From assembly GCA_000708835.1 (NCBI GenBank), contig DF237297.1, forward strand, positions 34,724 through 98,723: a stretch of 64,000 bases of DNA, in the 5' to 3' direction. The position numbers were made by a program, and so were the translations under genes. Source of the stretch: Klebsormidium nitens. Its lineage: Eukaryota > Streptophyta > Klebsormidiophyceae > Klebsormidiales > Klebsormidiaceae. Below are positions 40,073 through 52,592 of this stretch, in pieces. The notes beneath the pieces were generated by a model. The model ran no database searches, had not been told where the DNA came from, and saw only the letters and a list, made by a program, of their open reading frames with translations. Every line of letters begins with the position of its first letter. Position 1 is the first letter of the stretch.

Positions 40073-41953
40073 TTGTGGCGTGCTGCACGCTGGGCTGGTC
40101 GCCCAGAAGGGCCGCAGTGGCGGCCAGCTCGCCGGGGGCAGCGCCGTAAGAGAAGCGCGGGACCGCAGCCTCGATCAAGCGATACCTGTACAGACCAAGG
40201 AAGAAAAGCGTTTGACGTCCTTGAGGCTTGGAGGGGGAGAGAAGTTAACGGCCAGTGTCAAACTCACGAAGCCCGCTGTGAATTCATTGCAGAGATGTGC
40301 CAAATGCACAGAGCGGCACCATTCAATTCCAGGAGGTAGCCGGAGGGTCACTCAAAACAGGAGAGACAGGATGCGAAAACTCCACAACCAGGTTCGTTTA
40401 GCGTGGCAAACAAACTTTGTGCAGGTTCATTGGCGTCTCCCGACGGTAGCTTGCTAATCGCGTAAGTCTGAAGGAGCGCGGCTTAACCACAACAGGCAAA
40501 ACAAGTAGAAAACGTCGCTGTACGGCGATCTTCACAAAGGAGCACAAGACGAGGCTACGGAGACAGACTCCCCGACTGGGCTGAAGGGGCCTAGATTGGA
40601 AAAATGCACACAAAGGAGGCTGACAAGACAAGTGATGGGACCATTGAAAGCCTTCGTACTTATCTACAAGTTGCAAATCCACATTCTACAACAAGCTGAT
40701 GAGCGCAACAGGGCTGTTTGTAAGAGACAAGAGGGCCGATGCCAATGCTTGGCAGGTCAATGGACGCCATCAGCCAACCTGAAAGACTATCATCGACACT
40801 GTCATGATCTTCCGGCTGTACTCACTCGTCCTCGTACATTTGGGCCACCTGGCGCAGCCCATCAATGCAGCTTTGCAGCGACGCCTCGCAGCCGCTGTGG
40901 CCCACCAGCTGCTGCACTGTCAGCTGAGGCCGCTGGGACGCCACCTGGCGCTGCGCGTCGCGGGCGCAGCGGGACAGGCCCTGCGCACATGCGCGGAGGG
41001 AGGCCCTGCGGGGAGCAGAGGAGCCGGTCAGGCAACAGTAAGGTGATGCATGGCTGGCAGGGGGCTTGCAGCTAAGTGACGCACACATGGTAGACACTGG
41101 TGGCAATGAGAGAATTGTCGATTCTGGAGGAACACACTGGTTCTAATTCCATTATCTGTGCCTTCTTCAAGGTCTCTCTACACCGCAACGATTAGAATGG
41201 ATCTTGTCGCAGGGGCGACCACTGTGGCACCTCCCCATTGTTGCCAGGCTCGTAAGGAAGAGTCCAAGTGGTGACCCTGAAGAGACAGAGCAGCGCAGAG
41301 CCCCTGCTCGGGCGGCAATGTGCCCCTGGCAATGAGACAGCATGCCGCAAGGGCACCAAGTGCACGTCAATGATGGGATCGAATTGCACAACTGTGGAGA
41401 GGCAGCCCACATTGCATCGTGACACTTGCTGAGAAGGCCCTCGAGTGCCCCCACTTGCTGTGCCTGCAGCCGCTCAGTGTATCCCTCCACCTCCGCCAAG
41501 ACGCCATAGCTGGCACGGTTGGCCAGAACCTGCAACAATAGCTATTTCTTTACTTTAGGAGCCTGCCTTCAACCAGGCTTCCTCTTACTGGTATGGGCTT
41601 TCCGCCGGAGAGCAAGGCTGGCCGGTCGCACCAATGTAATACTTAACACAGCGCACAACTTTGGCCCCAATGCCGGCACTTAGGAGGAGGCTGAAAAGAG
41701 GCAGGGCAATCTCGAAGGTGACGGAATGCACCGCCGAGTCAGCTGGACAGCTCGAAGTAACAGTTGGTGACATCGCACATGAGAAGCTCAAGCATCGGTG
41801 CTCACCGGCAGCCTGCCCAGGATTGCCTGCGCGTTGCCCAGAAGTGCCAGCAGGCGGACGTGCTGCTGCTGCCACTGTTCCGTGTACTCCTCAGCGCAGG
41901 TGTGCAGGCCAGCCACCTTCTGCCGCAGCCGCTCCATCACGCCACCGAGGACC
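40073..41953 (-). CDS. Unidentified coiled-coil protein (four internal exons resolved)
   Basis: Four consecutive exons on the minus strand join in phase: 41806-41953, 41426-41529, 40826-41005 and 40073-40185. They encode about 181 residues, largely helical and glutamine-rich: GVMERLRQKVAGLHTCAEEY, LAEVEGYTERLQAQQVGALE, LRACAQGLSRCARDAQRQVA, ASLQSCIDGLRQVAQMYEDE, then the more conserved-looking EAAVPRFSYGAAPGELAATA. The heptad-like pattern suggests a coiled coil ending in a small helical domain. Both termini are missing: a first exon should lie between 42000 and 42440 (an ATG at 42373 is possible) and a last exon before 40072. I do not recognise the family. The gene is divergent from APE2, and the two start regions lie within a few hundred bases. 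Confidence 0.65.
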
Positions 41954-42453
41954 CTGCACTGGCAGCATTTTCTTTCTTTCATATGCAAGAAAAAGACTTG
42001 GCATATGCGCAATTTGCCTCGCAAATGAAGGGACGGGGCAGGTAAATCTTGGGTGGTAAGAACAGGCTCAGGTTTTCACACCTCGCCCCGCCCAGCTTTC
42101 AGAATACGGCCTTTTCAGATGTCCCTTATGTTGCTACGACAGCCGCTTTCTTCCTTCAAAGCAAAGCAGGTGTTAAAAGAAGAGGGCTGTCGTCCCTTTT
42201 CACACTTTTTAAAAGTGGCCCTGACCCAAGCGCTGCACTACGTGAAGAAGACGCGTCTGCATGCAGCATCGCAGCACACCATGTGCTCAGCACGGAAACT
42301 CGGGAGGATCACTAGTTGCAGGGGCGCATCGGCCTTCCCTGATGGTGTTGCCTGGTGCTGTGGTGGTGCTTTCATCGGCACAGCTTGAAGTGCCTGTTTT
42401 TCTTCCGCTGATTGCGCGACAGCTGGCGTGCCTTCTGAGCAACCTGTTCAGAG

Positions 42454-45400
42454 ATGAAGATTGTGAGCTTCAACGTGAACGGGCTACGGCCCCGCGCCAA
42501 GGAGTTTGGCGGCCTCAAGCAGCTGCTGGACGCCCTCGATGCTGACATCATCTGTCTGCAGGTGGGGGTTGCATGTCGAACTTTGTCCTCTTGATAATTT
42601 TGGTGCGAGATTGACAGGACTTTGTTTGAATCAACGTCCAGACAGTTTCATGCTTTGCAGTTTGCTTTCCATGTTGACGGGGGACAATATGTCAGGCAGT
42701 TCTATGTGAGGGCTAAGCAATCAGGAGGGCAGTTACAGCATTGCGTCTTTGTCAAGCTTCTGTGAATACCTGGCACTCCGTCAGAGTGGGGAAGAGACGG
42801 GGCTACTTGTTTTGCCCTTTTGTACTTCAATTTCATGTTCGTTTCAATTCACCTCACAGCCAGCTTTGTGAGAAAGAGGTGCCTTTGATCTGCCCCCTCT
42901 TTTCGTAAAAATGCTTTCAGCTCCTGCCGCTCTTCCCCTCCCCCAGGAGACCAAGCTGGCCCGCACTGACCTGTCTGCGGACGTTGCCGTCGCCGACGGC
43001 TACGAGTCTTTCTTTGCGTTCCCCCGGGGCAAGCACGCGCGCGGCGGCTGGTCCGGCGTGGCCACCTTCTGCCGCACCGGGGGTGGCACTTCGGGGACAA
43101 GCGCAGTGCTGCCCACTGCCGCGGAGGAGGGCTTTACGGGCGTGCAGCACCTGCGGGCCGGGGGGGCGCTGGCAGAGGGAGTTGTGGGGCAGTATGAGGC
43201 CGTGTGGGCGGGCGAGACGGGGAGCCGGGCGCGGCTGGAGGAGCTGGACCAGGAGGGCAGGACGGTTGTAACCGACCATGGCGCCTTCGGTGAGAAGGGG
43301 AACAAAGAGGTTGAGCGGAGGAAAGGCTTGGAGATCTGAAGATATTGACGGTTTCGCGGCTGGAACAGGGTCTGTACAGCACTGCCACTTTGTAAATCGG
43401 AGACAAAACATAGGCTTCGAAGCATGGACACATGTTTTGTAGATGTTGGCCAGAGAACTGAATGGCACCAGCGCCAGTTTGCTTGGCTTGTGAGCATCGC
43501 GGTGACGATTTCCCTGAGTCACAATGCTTCGGAGCTGACGATAGCCCCCATCATGCATGCGCAGTGCTGTTCAACATCTACGGGCCGTGTGTTCAGCCGG
43601 GGGACGATGAGCGCATCGCCTTCAAGCTCGACTTTTACCGCACGTTGCAGGTCAGCCCCCACTCCAGCCCAAGCTCCTGTGGCCAACCCAGACCCTTCGA
43701 CAGACATTTCGGCAGTTGTTCGTAGATTTACTCCGTCTTTTGTGATACTGGCGCGGATGTGCAGGTTAGCCTTATGATCTGGATACTTTGGTTTTCCGCA
43801 GTTTTTCTCATGTCTACCCTGTAGGGGAGTCTGAACTACTCTTCCAGGGCTTGCCGTCTCTGTTGCAGAGCCACATGCTCGGGCCATGTGAATTCTTCTG
43901 CTCAAAAGGGCTAGTGCGTATAGAGCGCACTACTCGCGTCCTGATCACTGCTCTTTTGTCAAGGGGGTCCCTGCTTCTGGGTGCTGACACGGTGAGTCTT
44001 TGCTCCCTTTCCAGCGTCGATGGGAGAGTTTGTTGGCGGCGGGCCGGCGCCTGGTGGTGGTGGGCGACCTCAACATCGCCCCCGCCGCCGTCGACAGCGT
44101 GCACGCCGGGCCGGACGTCAACGCCAGCCCGTGACTCATTCGTGCCGCCTTGCTCCGAATTTCTCAATGGGCCGACTAGGCGCAGCAACAACTTGTCTCT
44201 CAAGAGGGCCAAGAATTCAGCGGATCTGATTCGGTTTACACAACATGGTTATGACAAGGTTCCTCACCACTGCCTAGGGGCCTTCAGACCAGCCAATGGA
44301 GGGGCACAAGGAGCCTGTTTGTTGAGCCCCCAGTATATCAAGACGTGTTCTGGTCTACTATTCGGATAAACGCCAGGCCACCTGCATTGAATCTGTCTTG
44401 TGCTGCACGAACCGAACCAGGTCCAGCTTCATCGTGCATAGTGTGACAAGTCGATTCCGCCTTTTGGTGAAATCGAGCCGTTTCATGCCTCCTTGGTGCG
44501 GCTGTGCAGTCTGACCAGCCAGTACTGCTCCACTTTGGGTGTCAAAGTCAATACTTCGAAACGGGCGACCGGCCAACCATCCCGTAACGCACCTTCCCTT
44601 GTACAGGAGCCGTGTGTGGTTGCAGTCCATGCTGCGCGCTAACGGCGGCCCCTTCACGGACACCTTCCGCACAGTGCACCCCGACCGGCGGGACGCCTAC
44701 ACGTGCTTCTCCACTGCCAGCGGTGCCGCGGCCTTCAACTACGGCTCGCGCATTGACCTCATACTCGTGGCGGGGCTCTGCCAGCACGCCGCCCAGCGCC
44801 GGCCGGCACAAGGGCAAGGGGGCAAGCAGGCGGTAGATTGGGGTGGTCACGGGACTGGGGAAGTGGGGATTGCAGAGGCAGATGAGTATAGAAGGGACTG
44901 CGTAGGCTCTACAAGCGGACAGAGGGAGGCGTTTGAAGGGGCGTTGCAGCACATGGTTGATACCGACGCCTCACTTGCAGGGTCGTTTGATGTTCGCGAG
45001 GGATCGCGAGGAGTTGCGGGGGCGGGTGGCCTGTCGGGATCGCTGCAAGCCCACTTGTTTGAGGAGTTCCGGGAAGCGGTGCGCCGACACAGTACTGGGG
45101 CAAACGAGGCAGCGGCAGCTGACGGACTAGCGCGGTTTCGGGCTGACACAGCGGGATGCAGCCCCCAGTCGACAGTCCAATGTACAGAAGAGGTTAACGA
45201 GACGCAGAAGGAACAGCGGCAGACAGAGGGGTCTGTTCGGGTTGCCGGCCAGGGGCAGGACAGCCTGAAAGACGACCTACCGGCTGCTAGCGTCGATAAA
45301 CCCGTCGGGCGGCCCGAAGTGGCATGCTGGCCGTGTTCCGCAAAAGACGGTGCGCACGGGCTGGCCGAGTGCGAGGTGGTGGGCGCGGACATCTGCAGCG

Positions 45401-47218
45401 TGTTCCCCGGCTCGTCGGACCACCGCCCCGTCTTCGTATGCCTGCGGCCGCAGCCGGAGGGGCCATCGCACCGCGTGCCGCCGCTTTCGACGCGCTTCAT
45501 GCCCGAGCTGCGGGGCAAGCAGACGCGCATCCGTGAGCGCCGCAGTGCATGATCGCCCTCGTATCGTTTCAGCCGTGTTTCGCGTGACCCTGTGCTATGG
45601 TTTGCAGTGAGGCACCGCGCCGATGAGTTGTCGAGCTTGACAACGTCAAAGCGGTCGTCGCATCCACCACCTTTGGCAGCTCTCTTCTCTTGAGCCTCTT
45701 CCTTCTGGACCTTGAGACGGCCACTTGCTGGGACGGGCTGAACAAAGGCGTGGATGCTGCGAAGTCCACAGCTACGGAGTTCAGTCTCTGGCGGCCCTTG
45801 CCTCTCAGCCGGTTTCCGCTGCCGGATCCGGTCGTCATCCGGCTTTTATCCGATGTATTCCGTTGTTTCCCGGGTTTCGATCGTGCTTCATCAGGTCTGT
45901 AATCCGGGATAATCCAATGTCAATCCCGCATAAGATTCGCCGTACACCTGGATTCATGCGCCGTGTGTCCGTTTCGCAGTGGGTTACCTCGGCAGCCGTC
46001 CCACAGTGGGGCCCGCTGCCGCCGTTGTGGCGGCCCCACTGCCCCCCGCTCCCGGCGATGCCAGCACCAGCAGCGGGCCTGCCGTAGACGGCGCGGCAGC
46101 AGCACGCCGGGCGGATGCGGGCCTCGGAAATGGGCACTCTGGAAGGACGACGGGCGGGCTGGCCGGTTGGGCGAGCAGCCGCGGGCCGGAACTTGGAAAG
46201 AAGCGGAAAGGGGCAGCCGACGGCGGCCGGCCCGCCAAGCAGCGGAGCTTGCGGGAGCTCTTTGGGGCAGCGGTCGCCCCAAAGTTGAGCGGGGCAGTCG
46301 AGCGGAGCAGCTCCTTACGGGCGACGGTAACGGCGCTCGCCGCACCGGTCAGCGTTTCAAAGGAGCGCGAGGACGACATCGAGGATACCTCGTCAGCGGA
46401 TGTCGAGGGGTCGTCGCGCGGTGCCTGGTCGGAGCCGCGGGCTGGCGGGGACGCTGCGGCGGGGTGGGCGGCGCTGCGGGCGCGCATGGCGGCGCGGCAC
46501 CCGGTGTGCCGGCACGGGGAGCCTGCAGTGGCGCGCGTGGTCAAGAAGGCGGGGCCCACCGTGGGGCGCACCTTCTTCTGTTGCGCCAGGGCCACCGTGA
46601 GCCACCCGCACAAACACAGCCGGCCGCCCCCGGCGGCTGATCTTATGTGCTAACGTGCGGGGTCGACCCTGATTAAGAACGCGAGCTTGACTGGTTATTT
46701 GGAAGTTTCTCAAGAAACGCTGTGCAAAAGAGACTTCCAGGCACCTTCTGGTGCCAGTTCAGGGTGTCGAGTGTCGTGTTGAGACTCGCTTGGGGCTCGT
46801 CCAGTCTGACCGGGTTGTCCTTCCGCGCGTAAAGTGCACCATTCTTGCAGCAGCAATCCGTTCCTTTCCAACAAACTGTTACTGCGCTTTGCCACGTCGA
46901 GGTAATCATCTTCTGCACAAGACCGGCTGAGCCTAGGAAGAAAGAAGCAAACAGATGAGATTCGAGGTATTGAAAGGATTGGGCTGCAGCTAAAGTGAAC
47001 AAATCTTGGTACAGTCTCTCACCAGCAAGTTTTAGGATCTCCATAAAATCCAAGACGGTATCTCGATCACTGATCCTTACAAACCTTCATTTCACTGAGT
47101 GCCATTGCATGTCATGCAGGGTCCCAGCTCCAATCCCGAGGCACGATGTGATTACTTCGAGTGGGCTTTGTCGAACACCGCGAGGTCCTTGAAGCCCTCC
47201 TCTGGTCGAACGCGCTAA
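42454..47218 (+). CDS. APE2: AP endonuclease 2 with PIP box and GRF zinc finger
   Basis: Seven exons (42454-42561, 42947-43289, 43565-43650, 44015-44130, 44607-45532, 45980-46596 and 47120-47218; 2,295 nt) encode 764 residues. The exonuclease III fold is complete in its key residues: Asn in [12 protein letters not shown], Glu in LQETKL (split by intron 1), Tyr in FNIYGP, Asp and Asn in VVGDLNIAP, and Asp-His in [10 protein letters not shown]. Exon 5 contains an insertion of roughly 190 residues between LILVAGLC and the SDH motif. Exon 6 has a PCNA-box-like QRSLRELF. A Zf-GRF domain follows, starting [20 protein letters not shown] and completed across the last intron by [14 protein letters not shown]2 processes 3' ends in DNA repair and supports ATR signalling through its PCNA- and ssDNA-binding elements. 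Confidence 0.93.
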
Positions 47219-48233
47219 TCAGTAGCGTATTGTTTCTTAATCTGACTTGGTGAGAGTTGGCCTTGGCACGCTCTTCTAACAGGTCCTCTTGAAGACCTCG
47301 GTACGTCGGATCCATGGGGTCAATCATTGAATTGAGAAGAAGCCAGTCACGTGACTCACCGAGTTCATCGAATTGAACATCATGGACAATGATAGAGCCA
47401 GGCAGCAATTAATGCCAGGATCGTTTGGAAGAACAGTACGCGTTCGCACGCAAGATCACGCAGCTAGATATGTATTGTGAATCACTATTACTGAGTATAT
47501 AAATACTTGTTAACCTGGGATCGACAAGCAGGCTGCAATCGCGCTCATGTGCACCATTCCGACCATGCGGACTCACGTATACTATATACATGATACTAAG
47601 CAACATGTACGTTGCATTACAACTTATTGTCATATATACGCACGTGCATCATTGTGCCTATAGTACACTGAGCTATATATTGCATGGACGTACGTATACA
47701 TTCATCGCGCATGCATGCATCATGGCGTAATTGCATAATGCGCGGGCCGCCGCACATATACCAGATGTCCCACATGCGGGGACGGTGCTGGCCGGAAAAC
47801 TGTATATGCATCTGAGTCTAGCTGCCGACCGAATACGTGCCTTCACTGGAATCATCACGACAATGTTTCTGCAGAGCCGCATGGTATGCACAGAAGTTGA
47901 CTGTAATCACATTCTCGTCTAAAAGGAAATGCTGTCCACTTCCGAAGCAATTTGCGCGAGGGTACCTTGACACGCTTGTGCTGACAGATGATACACGACT
48001 TAAATGAAAAGGACCTGCTTTGCAGAATTAGTTGCATAAGATCGTCGACGATAAGTCGGAAGCCCAGAGTGGACCTTCGATTGAAGCAAATAGGCGTCTG
48101 CACTTATCTAACGTAGTTCCCTTCTACAAGGCCGGCCGCTGATGTCAAATCCTCAGGGACCAATGTAAACAGTAGCATCTATTCGTTAAACCTGCTCCAA
48201 GCATTGAGCAGGCAGGCTGAGGCGAACCGGGGG
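47219..48233. other. Convergent intergenic region, AT-rich and palindrome-rich
   Basis: This spacer lies between the 3' ends of APE2 and Aurora. From about 47460 to 47900 there are many CATG, TATA, TGCA and GTAC words. No gene is supported. Confidence 0.6.
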
Positions 48234-51016
48234 TCATGAGGTGTAACTCCCGCTTGGTTCAGCGTTGGCCAGGATCCACGGGTGTTGAAGGACTTGCGAT
48301 AAAGGCATCCTCTGTTTGGGGTCTTTTATAAGAAGCTGCACAAAACAGCCCACGGTCAAAGCAGGCACTTCTTCGAGGAGCGAAACTCTGCCATCATTGG
48401 ACACAAGACAGACGGGAACGCCGAATCACTTCAGTCTTCGGCCCTTACCACCCAGCGAATCAAGTCAGACATGGCTCCTTCAGAAGGCTCTCACTACGTG
48501 CACAAAGCCATGCAACAAACGTACGGACAGTCCTGCAGCGATTAGGATCATTGAACATCATTGCTGACCTGGAAGCGGACGGCAAAGAGAAACATGTAAT
48601 TTCGCGCCAACGTGTCTTGACTCACTTTTGTGATCAGGTCCTTTGCCCCGAGGCTGACTTGCGGGTGGGCTGGGTACTGGAGGTCCACTCGCAGAATCCT
48701 GCACAGCAAGCAGTGACGTACTCAGAATCTTAAGGGGTACTTCGAGCAAGCAAGTACATTGCATACTTTTCTAGGAACGGCCAGCGGAGTGAAGGGCGAG
48801 GTGGCACGCTGCCCGAGCTGCCCCCGCCGGTGCGTAATCGGCTGCGCACCTTTTGTACGTCTCGGAGTGGCCCGCGGCCTCAAAGGGGGGCACCCCAAAG
48901 AGAAACTCGAAGAGGAGCACGCCCAGGCTCCACACGTCCACCGTGGCATCGTGCTCGCGGCCCTCAACTGCACGGGACAGAAACGCACGGCACGGCGGTG
49001 AGACGCCCATGGCATCGTTGGTCTCTGAGCAAGCTCCAGAGATCAACCGGACTGTGGACACGAACGATCATGGAAACAGCTCACGGTCAAGGATCAACTG
49101 TCGACCACAGAAAGAAGCACACAAGAGAGGCCGACTTTGGATGAACAGCTTTGCTCCGCGCATTGCAGTCCCCTGAAAAGTGTGAGTCGACAGGTGAAGC
49201 ACCAAATGTCGCCTCAAGCGTCTTTGCATGGCTGCGATGGATGATTGTGCATAAGTTTCTCAAGTGTCAAGAGACACGTGGCCTCACCCATCTCTGGCGG
49301 CAGATAGTCCAGCGTCCCGCACAAGGTCTGCCGGCGGCTGTTTGGAGCATGCACCGACCAGCCAAAGTCGGCGATCTTCAACTCGCCCTGCACAAACGGA
49401 AGAGTCTCAGAAAGAGTCCTTTCGTGAGATTTGAGAGCGATACAGAGGACAATACGAGCAATCACAGTTCTCTTGTCGGGAGAGATGCCGCGCAATGGAA
49501 AACCAGTCGGAGAACCTCAACCAGCACTTTGTTGCAGCATAACATCCTTTTCCCGGTGCTTGCCGGACGCGCTGACCTTGATGCCCATGAGCAGGTTCTC
49601 GGGCTTGATGTCGCGGTGGATGACGTGCTTGGAGTGGCAGTAGAGCAGCGCGCGCGCCAGCGAGGCGATGTACGTGGCGGAGCGGCGCTCGCTGAAGTAC
49701 TTGCAGCGCTGCAGCTCCTTGTACAGCTCGCCCTTGGCCGCGTACTCCAGGATCAGATACACACGGTTCTGCACCAAGCAACAGCAGGCCGTGTCACCAC
49801 AAACCCATCATCATGTCACCACTCAAGTGCATATCTCTGAAAGTGGAGCCGGGCAAGGGAGCAAGACAGTCCTGTGGCATGCCAGAGCGACGGGGTGAGC
49901 TTGCGCGGTGGCCACACCGTGTCATAGAAGTAGCCATAGAGGCGCAGGATGTTGGGGTGGCGCAGGTGGCTCTGGATCTCGATCTCGCGCCGCAGCTGGT
50001 GCTCCACCTGCGACTGCTGCAGCTGGTTCTTGAAGAGCACCTTCAAGGCCACGATGTACTTGCTCTGCATGAGGGGGAAAGGGAAGGACACGTTCAGCGC
50101 GCACAACTGGGAAACAGAACCTTGGCTGGGGGCAAAGACAAACTTGGGAGTTGCTGCCAGTGAAGTGTGTGCAGTGGGCTTGCACACACTTTGCCACAAC
50201 TATAGGTCTCATGTCTTTCAACTTATCCCCACCCACCCTTCCCCCCAAAGTTTGTCTTCGGTGTCCAAGAAGGGCTGCGGCAAATGTATGACTAACTAAG
50301 GAAGTCTGACACTTGGAATTACCATGTTCTCGTAAGAGAAGGAACATGTCAGGTGGACTCACAGCTTTTTCTCGTGCCAAGTATACATTTCCGAACTTGC
50401 CCCTCCCAAGAGGCTTGCCAATGTCAAAGTCCCCCAGTTGCCACCGTTTCTCGTCCTTCCCTTTCTGCAGGCTTCCAACCTCGCAAGATGTTGACTGCAG
50501 AGGAATTGTCACATCAGGGGGTCAAACGTCAGCTCTGCGCCGGTGCCAATTGCACAAAACTGTTCTCAGTTATAGACTGGCGGGGAGAGTAGGTGCCGAC
50601 GAAATTGTTTTCAAAGCTGAAGAAGATGTGTCATAACCATCTCTAGTATCTCAGGCGCAATCGCGGGGAATCGAGCAATGAATGCAAGCAGGTTTGGCAG
50701 ATGGTCATGTTGCTTGCACAAAATATGCTCTGCAGCAGGACCGCAAGAAACAGGGTTGCCCAATGAGTCTGAAAGGACAGGCATGTGACCAAGGTGACCA
50801 CTCAGGACCAGCCATAGGACTTGAGCTTGCGCTGCTGACCTCCTTTCCTCGCAAAGCCTGCTTGGGATCTAGTTGCTCTTCATCCATCCCAGATACACTT
50901 GCGTCCATGTTGGGCCTGTTCTCATCATTCTCCGCCAGCACAGCTCGACCTGTTTTCTCCGACACCAAAAATTCGTTGCGTGCTTTCTGGATTCGCCCAG
51001 TGGCAGGTGGAGTCAT
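48234..51016 (-). CDS. AUR: Aurora serine/threonine kinase
   Basis: Eight exons (50840-51016, 50363-50494, 49918-50064, 49577-49768, 49288-49387, 48850-48967, 48626-48698 and 48234-48335; 1,041 nt) encode 346 residues. All kinase landmarks are present: glycine loop [13 protein letters not shown], the lysine in [27 protein letters not shown], the activation loop [16 protein letters not shown] whose threonine is the expected autophosphorylation site, [16 protein letters not shown] and [10 protein letters not shown] near the end. The 80-residue N-terminal tail contains RAVL, a possible destruction box. Aurora kinases phosphorylate histone H3 and spindle or kinetochore proteins in mitosis. The short N-tail and the catalytic domain resemble plant alpha-type Auroras; exact subclass needs a tree. 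The gene is divergent from Serinc and convergent with APE2. Confidence 0.95.
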
Positions 51017-52592
51017 TCTGCATTAAGGAGACCAAAATGCATTCAGATAAGCGTCGGGCAGCCAAGGCTGATGCCGCTGGAAACAAGAAGCAGAGCAGTA
51101 ACGACCATGCCCTTCTTTCGCGGATGCAAGATCCCCTGTCCTACCATTGAAGAGAGAACAATCGAACGGAATTGTATTCACAGACGGTGGGCAAGCACAA
51201 CAGGTAGTCAAGTCCGAACCATCTCAAGGCGATGAAGGAACACAGGAAGACTCCTGTTGACAATTGCCGACAGCTCAGGATGACCAGCTTCCGTTGGACA
51301 TCTACAAGCTCTTCAGTCGGTTACACGTCAGACCGATTCGGTGCGCTGCATACCGAGCAGCTTGCTTCATGGTAAACTGATGCCGCAAGACAGTCAAGTA
51401 CCGCTGAAGCTTTCATGCTATAAAGTCACAAAAGGAGAAATAGAAAGGAGATGTGCTTCACCTTTGAGGTTGCCCTAAAGCTTCACTTGTTCTCAGCAAT
51501 ACCTCCTCGGTTGCATGATCTCTCTGCTGCTGCTAGGGGTTTCAAGCCCTTCTCGAAGTCCTTTACAGGCCTGATAGAATAGACTTTCGACGACCACACC
51601 TTGTGTACCTCCACCTAGGCCCCGACTCTAGAAGCTCTCGTGCAACATCAGTGGACTCTGACAGGAAGGACGGCCTTCTCACAAAGATGCAGGAACTCCT
51701 CACACAAATCAAAATGATTTAATATTTGCTCTGTCGCTGCTGCCAAATGTACTACAGAACTGGCTAAGCTTAAGCATCAGGATTTAGATAACCTCCCCAG
51801 TAAAGAAGACCTTGGATTAACAAAATGCACAGAAAAGCTCCCGCAGCTCGAAAGCGAGGACCAGAGAATCTCCTTTGTGGCAAAAGAGTAGTGAAGATGG
51901 GAAGACTGAGTTTCGCCTGCTGTTGAAGGGCGCCTGGTAGACCTGCCTATGGGGCCCTAAAACCAGCTCCTAGCTAGCTACCTCTGCACCACAGACAGAA
52001 GCTTGGAAAATGGTGGCGCAATGGGCCAATGGCGTGCTTCCCTAGCTCTGTCAGATTCACATGGTGTTCAAATTGTTGCCCGTTGAGCTCTGTGGCAAAC
52101 CTGCTTGCCTGACCCAAGTCCAGTTTGCCTATCCCGTATCTCGGGCAGTCCGATTAAGAAGAAGCCTTCATCGGACGGCTTCCGCAATTTCGAATTGGAA
52201 AACTTGGTCAGGCGGCGCGGCAAGGGTTTGAACTCCAACTTTCATACTTTGATATCAACCGAGTTCCGTTGGTTCCGGTCACCGGACTGCACGACTCACG
52301 ACTCACCGGACTCTGCGTTGAACCGTCGCCAAACTAGAAATCTACAAGATCAACATCAAGATGGATACTTCGCTCCACACCTAGATGCAATACCCTCTGT
52401 GCAATGTTTTAACTCGTGCGTGCATGCCAAGTCACAGCGCACCTAGGAAGAGAAGAAGTTTTAGAATTGTAAATTATGTATTAAATCGTACTACAGGAGG
52501 AAGACGGAGGCACGCGGAGGCGCCCACCAGCGGAGTGTCACAGGCTTACGCGACACGTAAATAAGTCGCATAAGGGCTCCCTGTCTGCAGCA
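51017..52592. other. Divergent spacer between Aurora and Serinc, with a possible coding relic
   Basis: The region should hold both promoters. A plus-strand open stretch at about 51751-51892 reads like a charged helix (TELAKLKHQDLDNLP) and ends at TAG, but I could not link it to other exons. No other gene is seen. Confidence 0.4.

Noticed and set aside
45980-46653. APE2 ending at the TGC-TAA at 46653
   Set aside because: This would leave the GRF finger without its last Cys and Trp. The donor at 46597 and the acceptor at 47119 restore the domain exactly.
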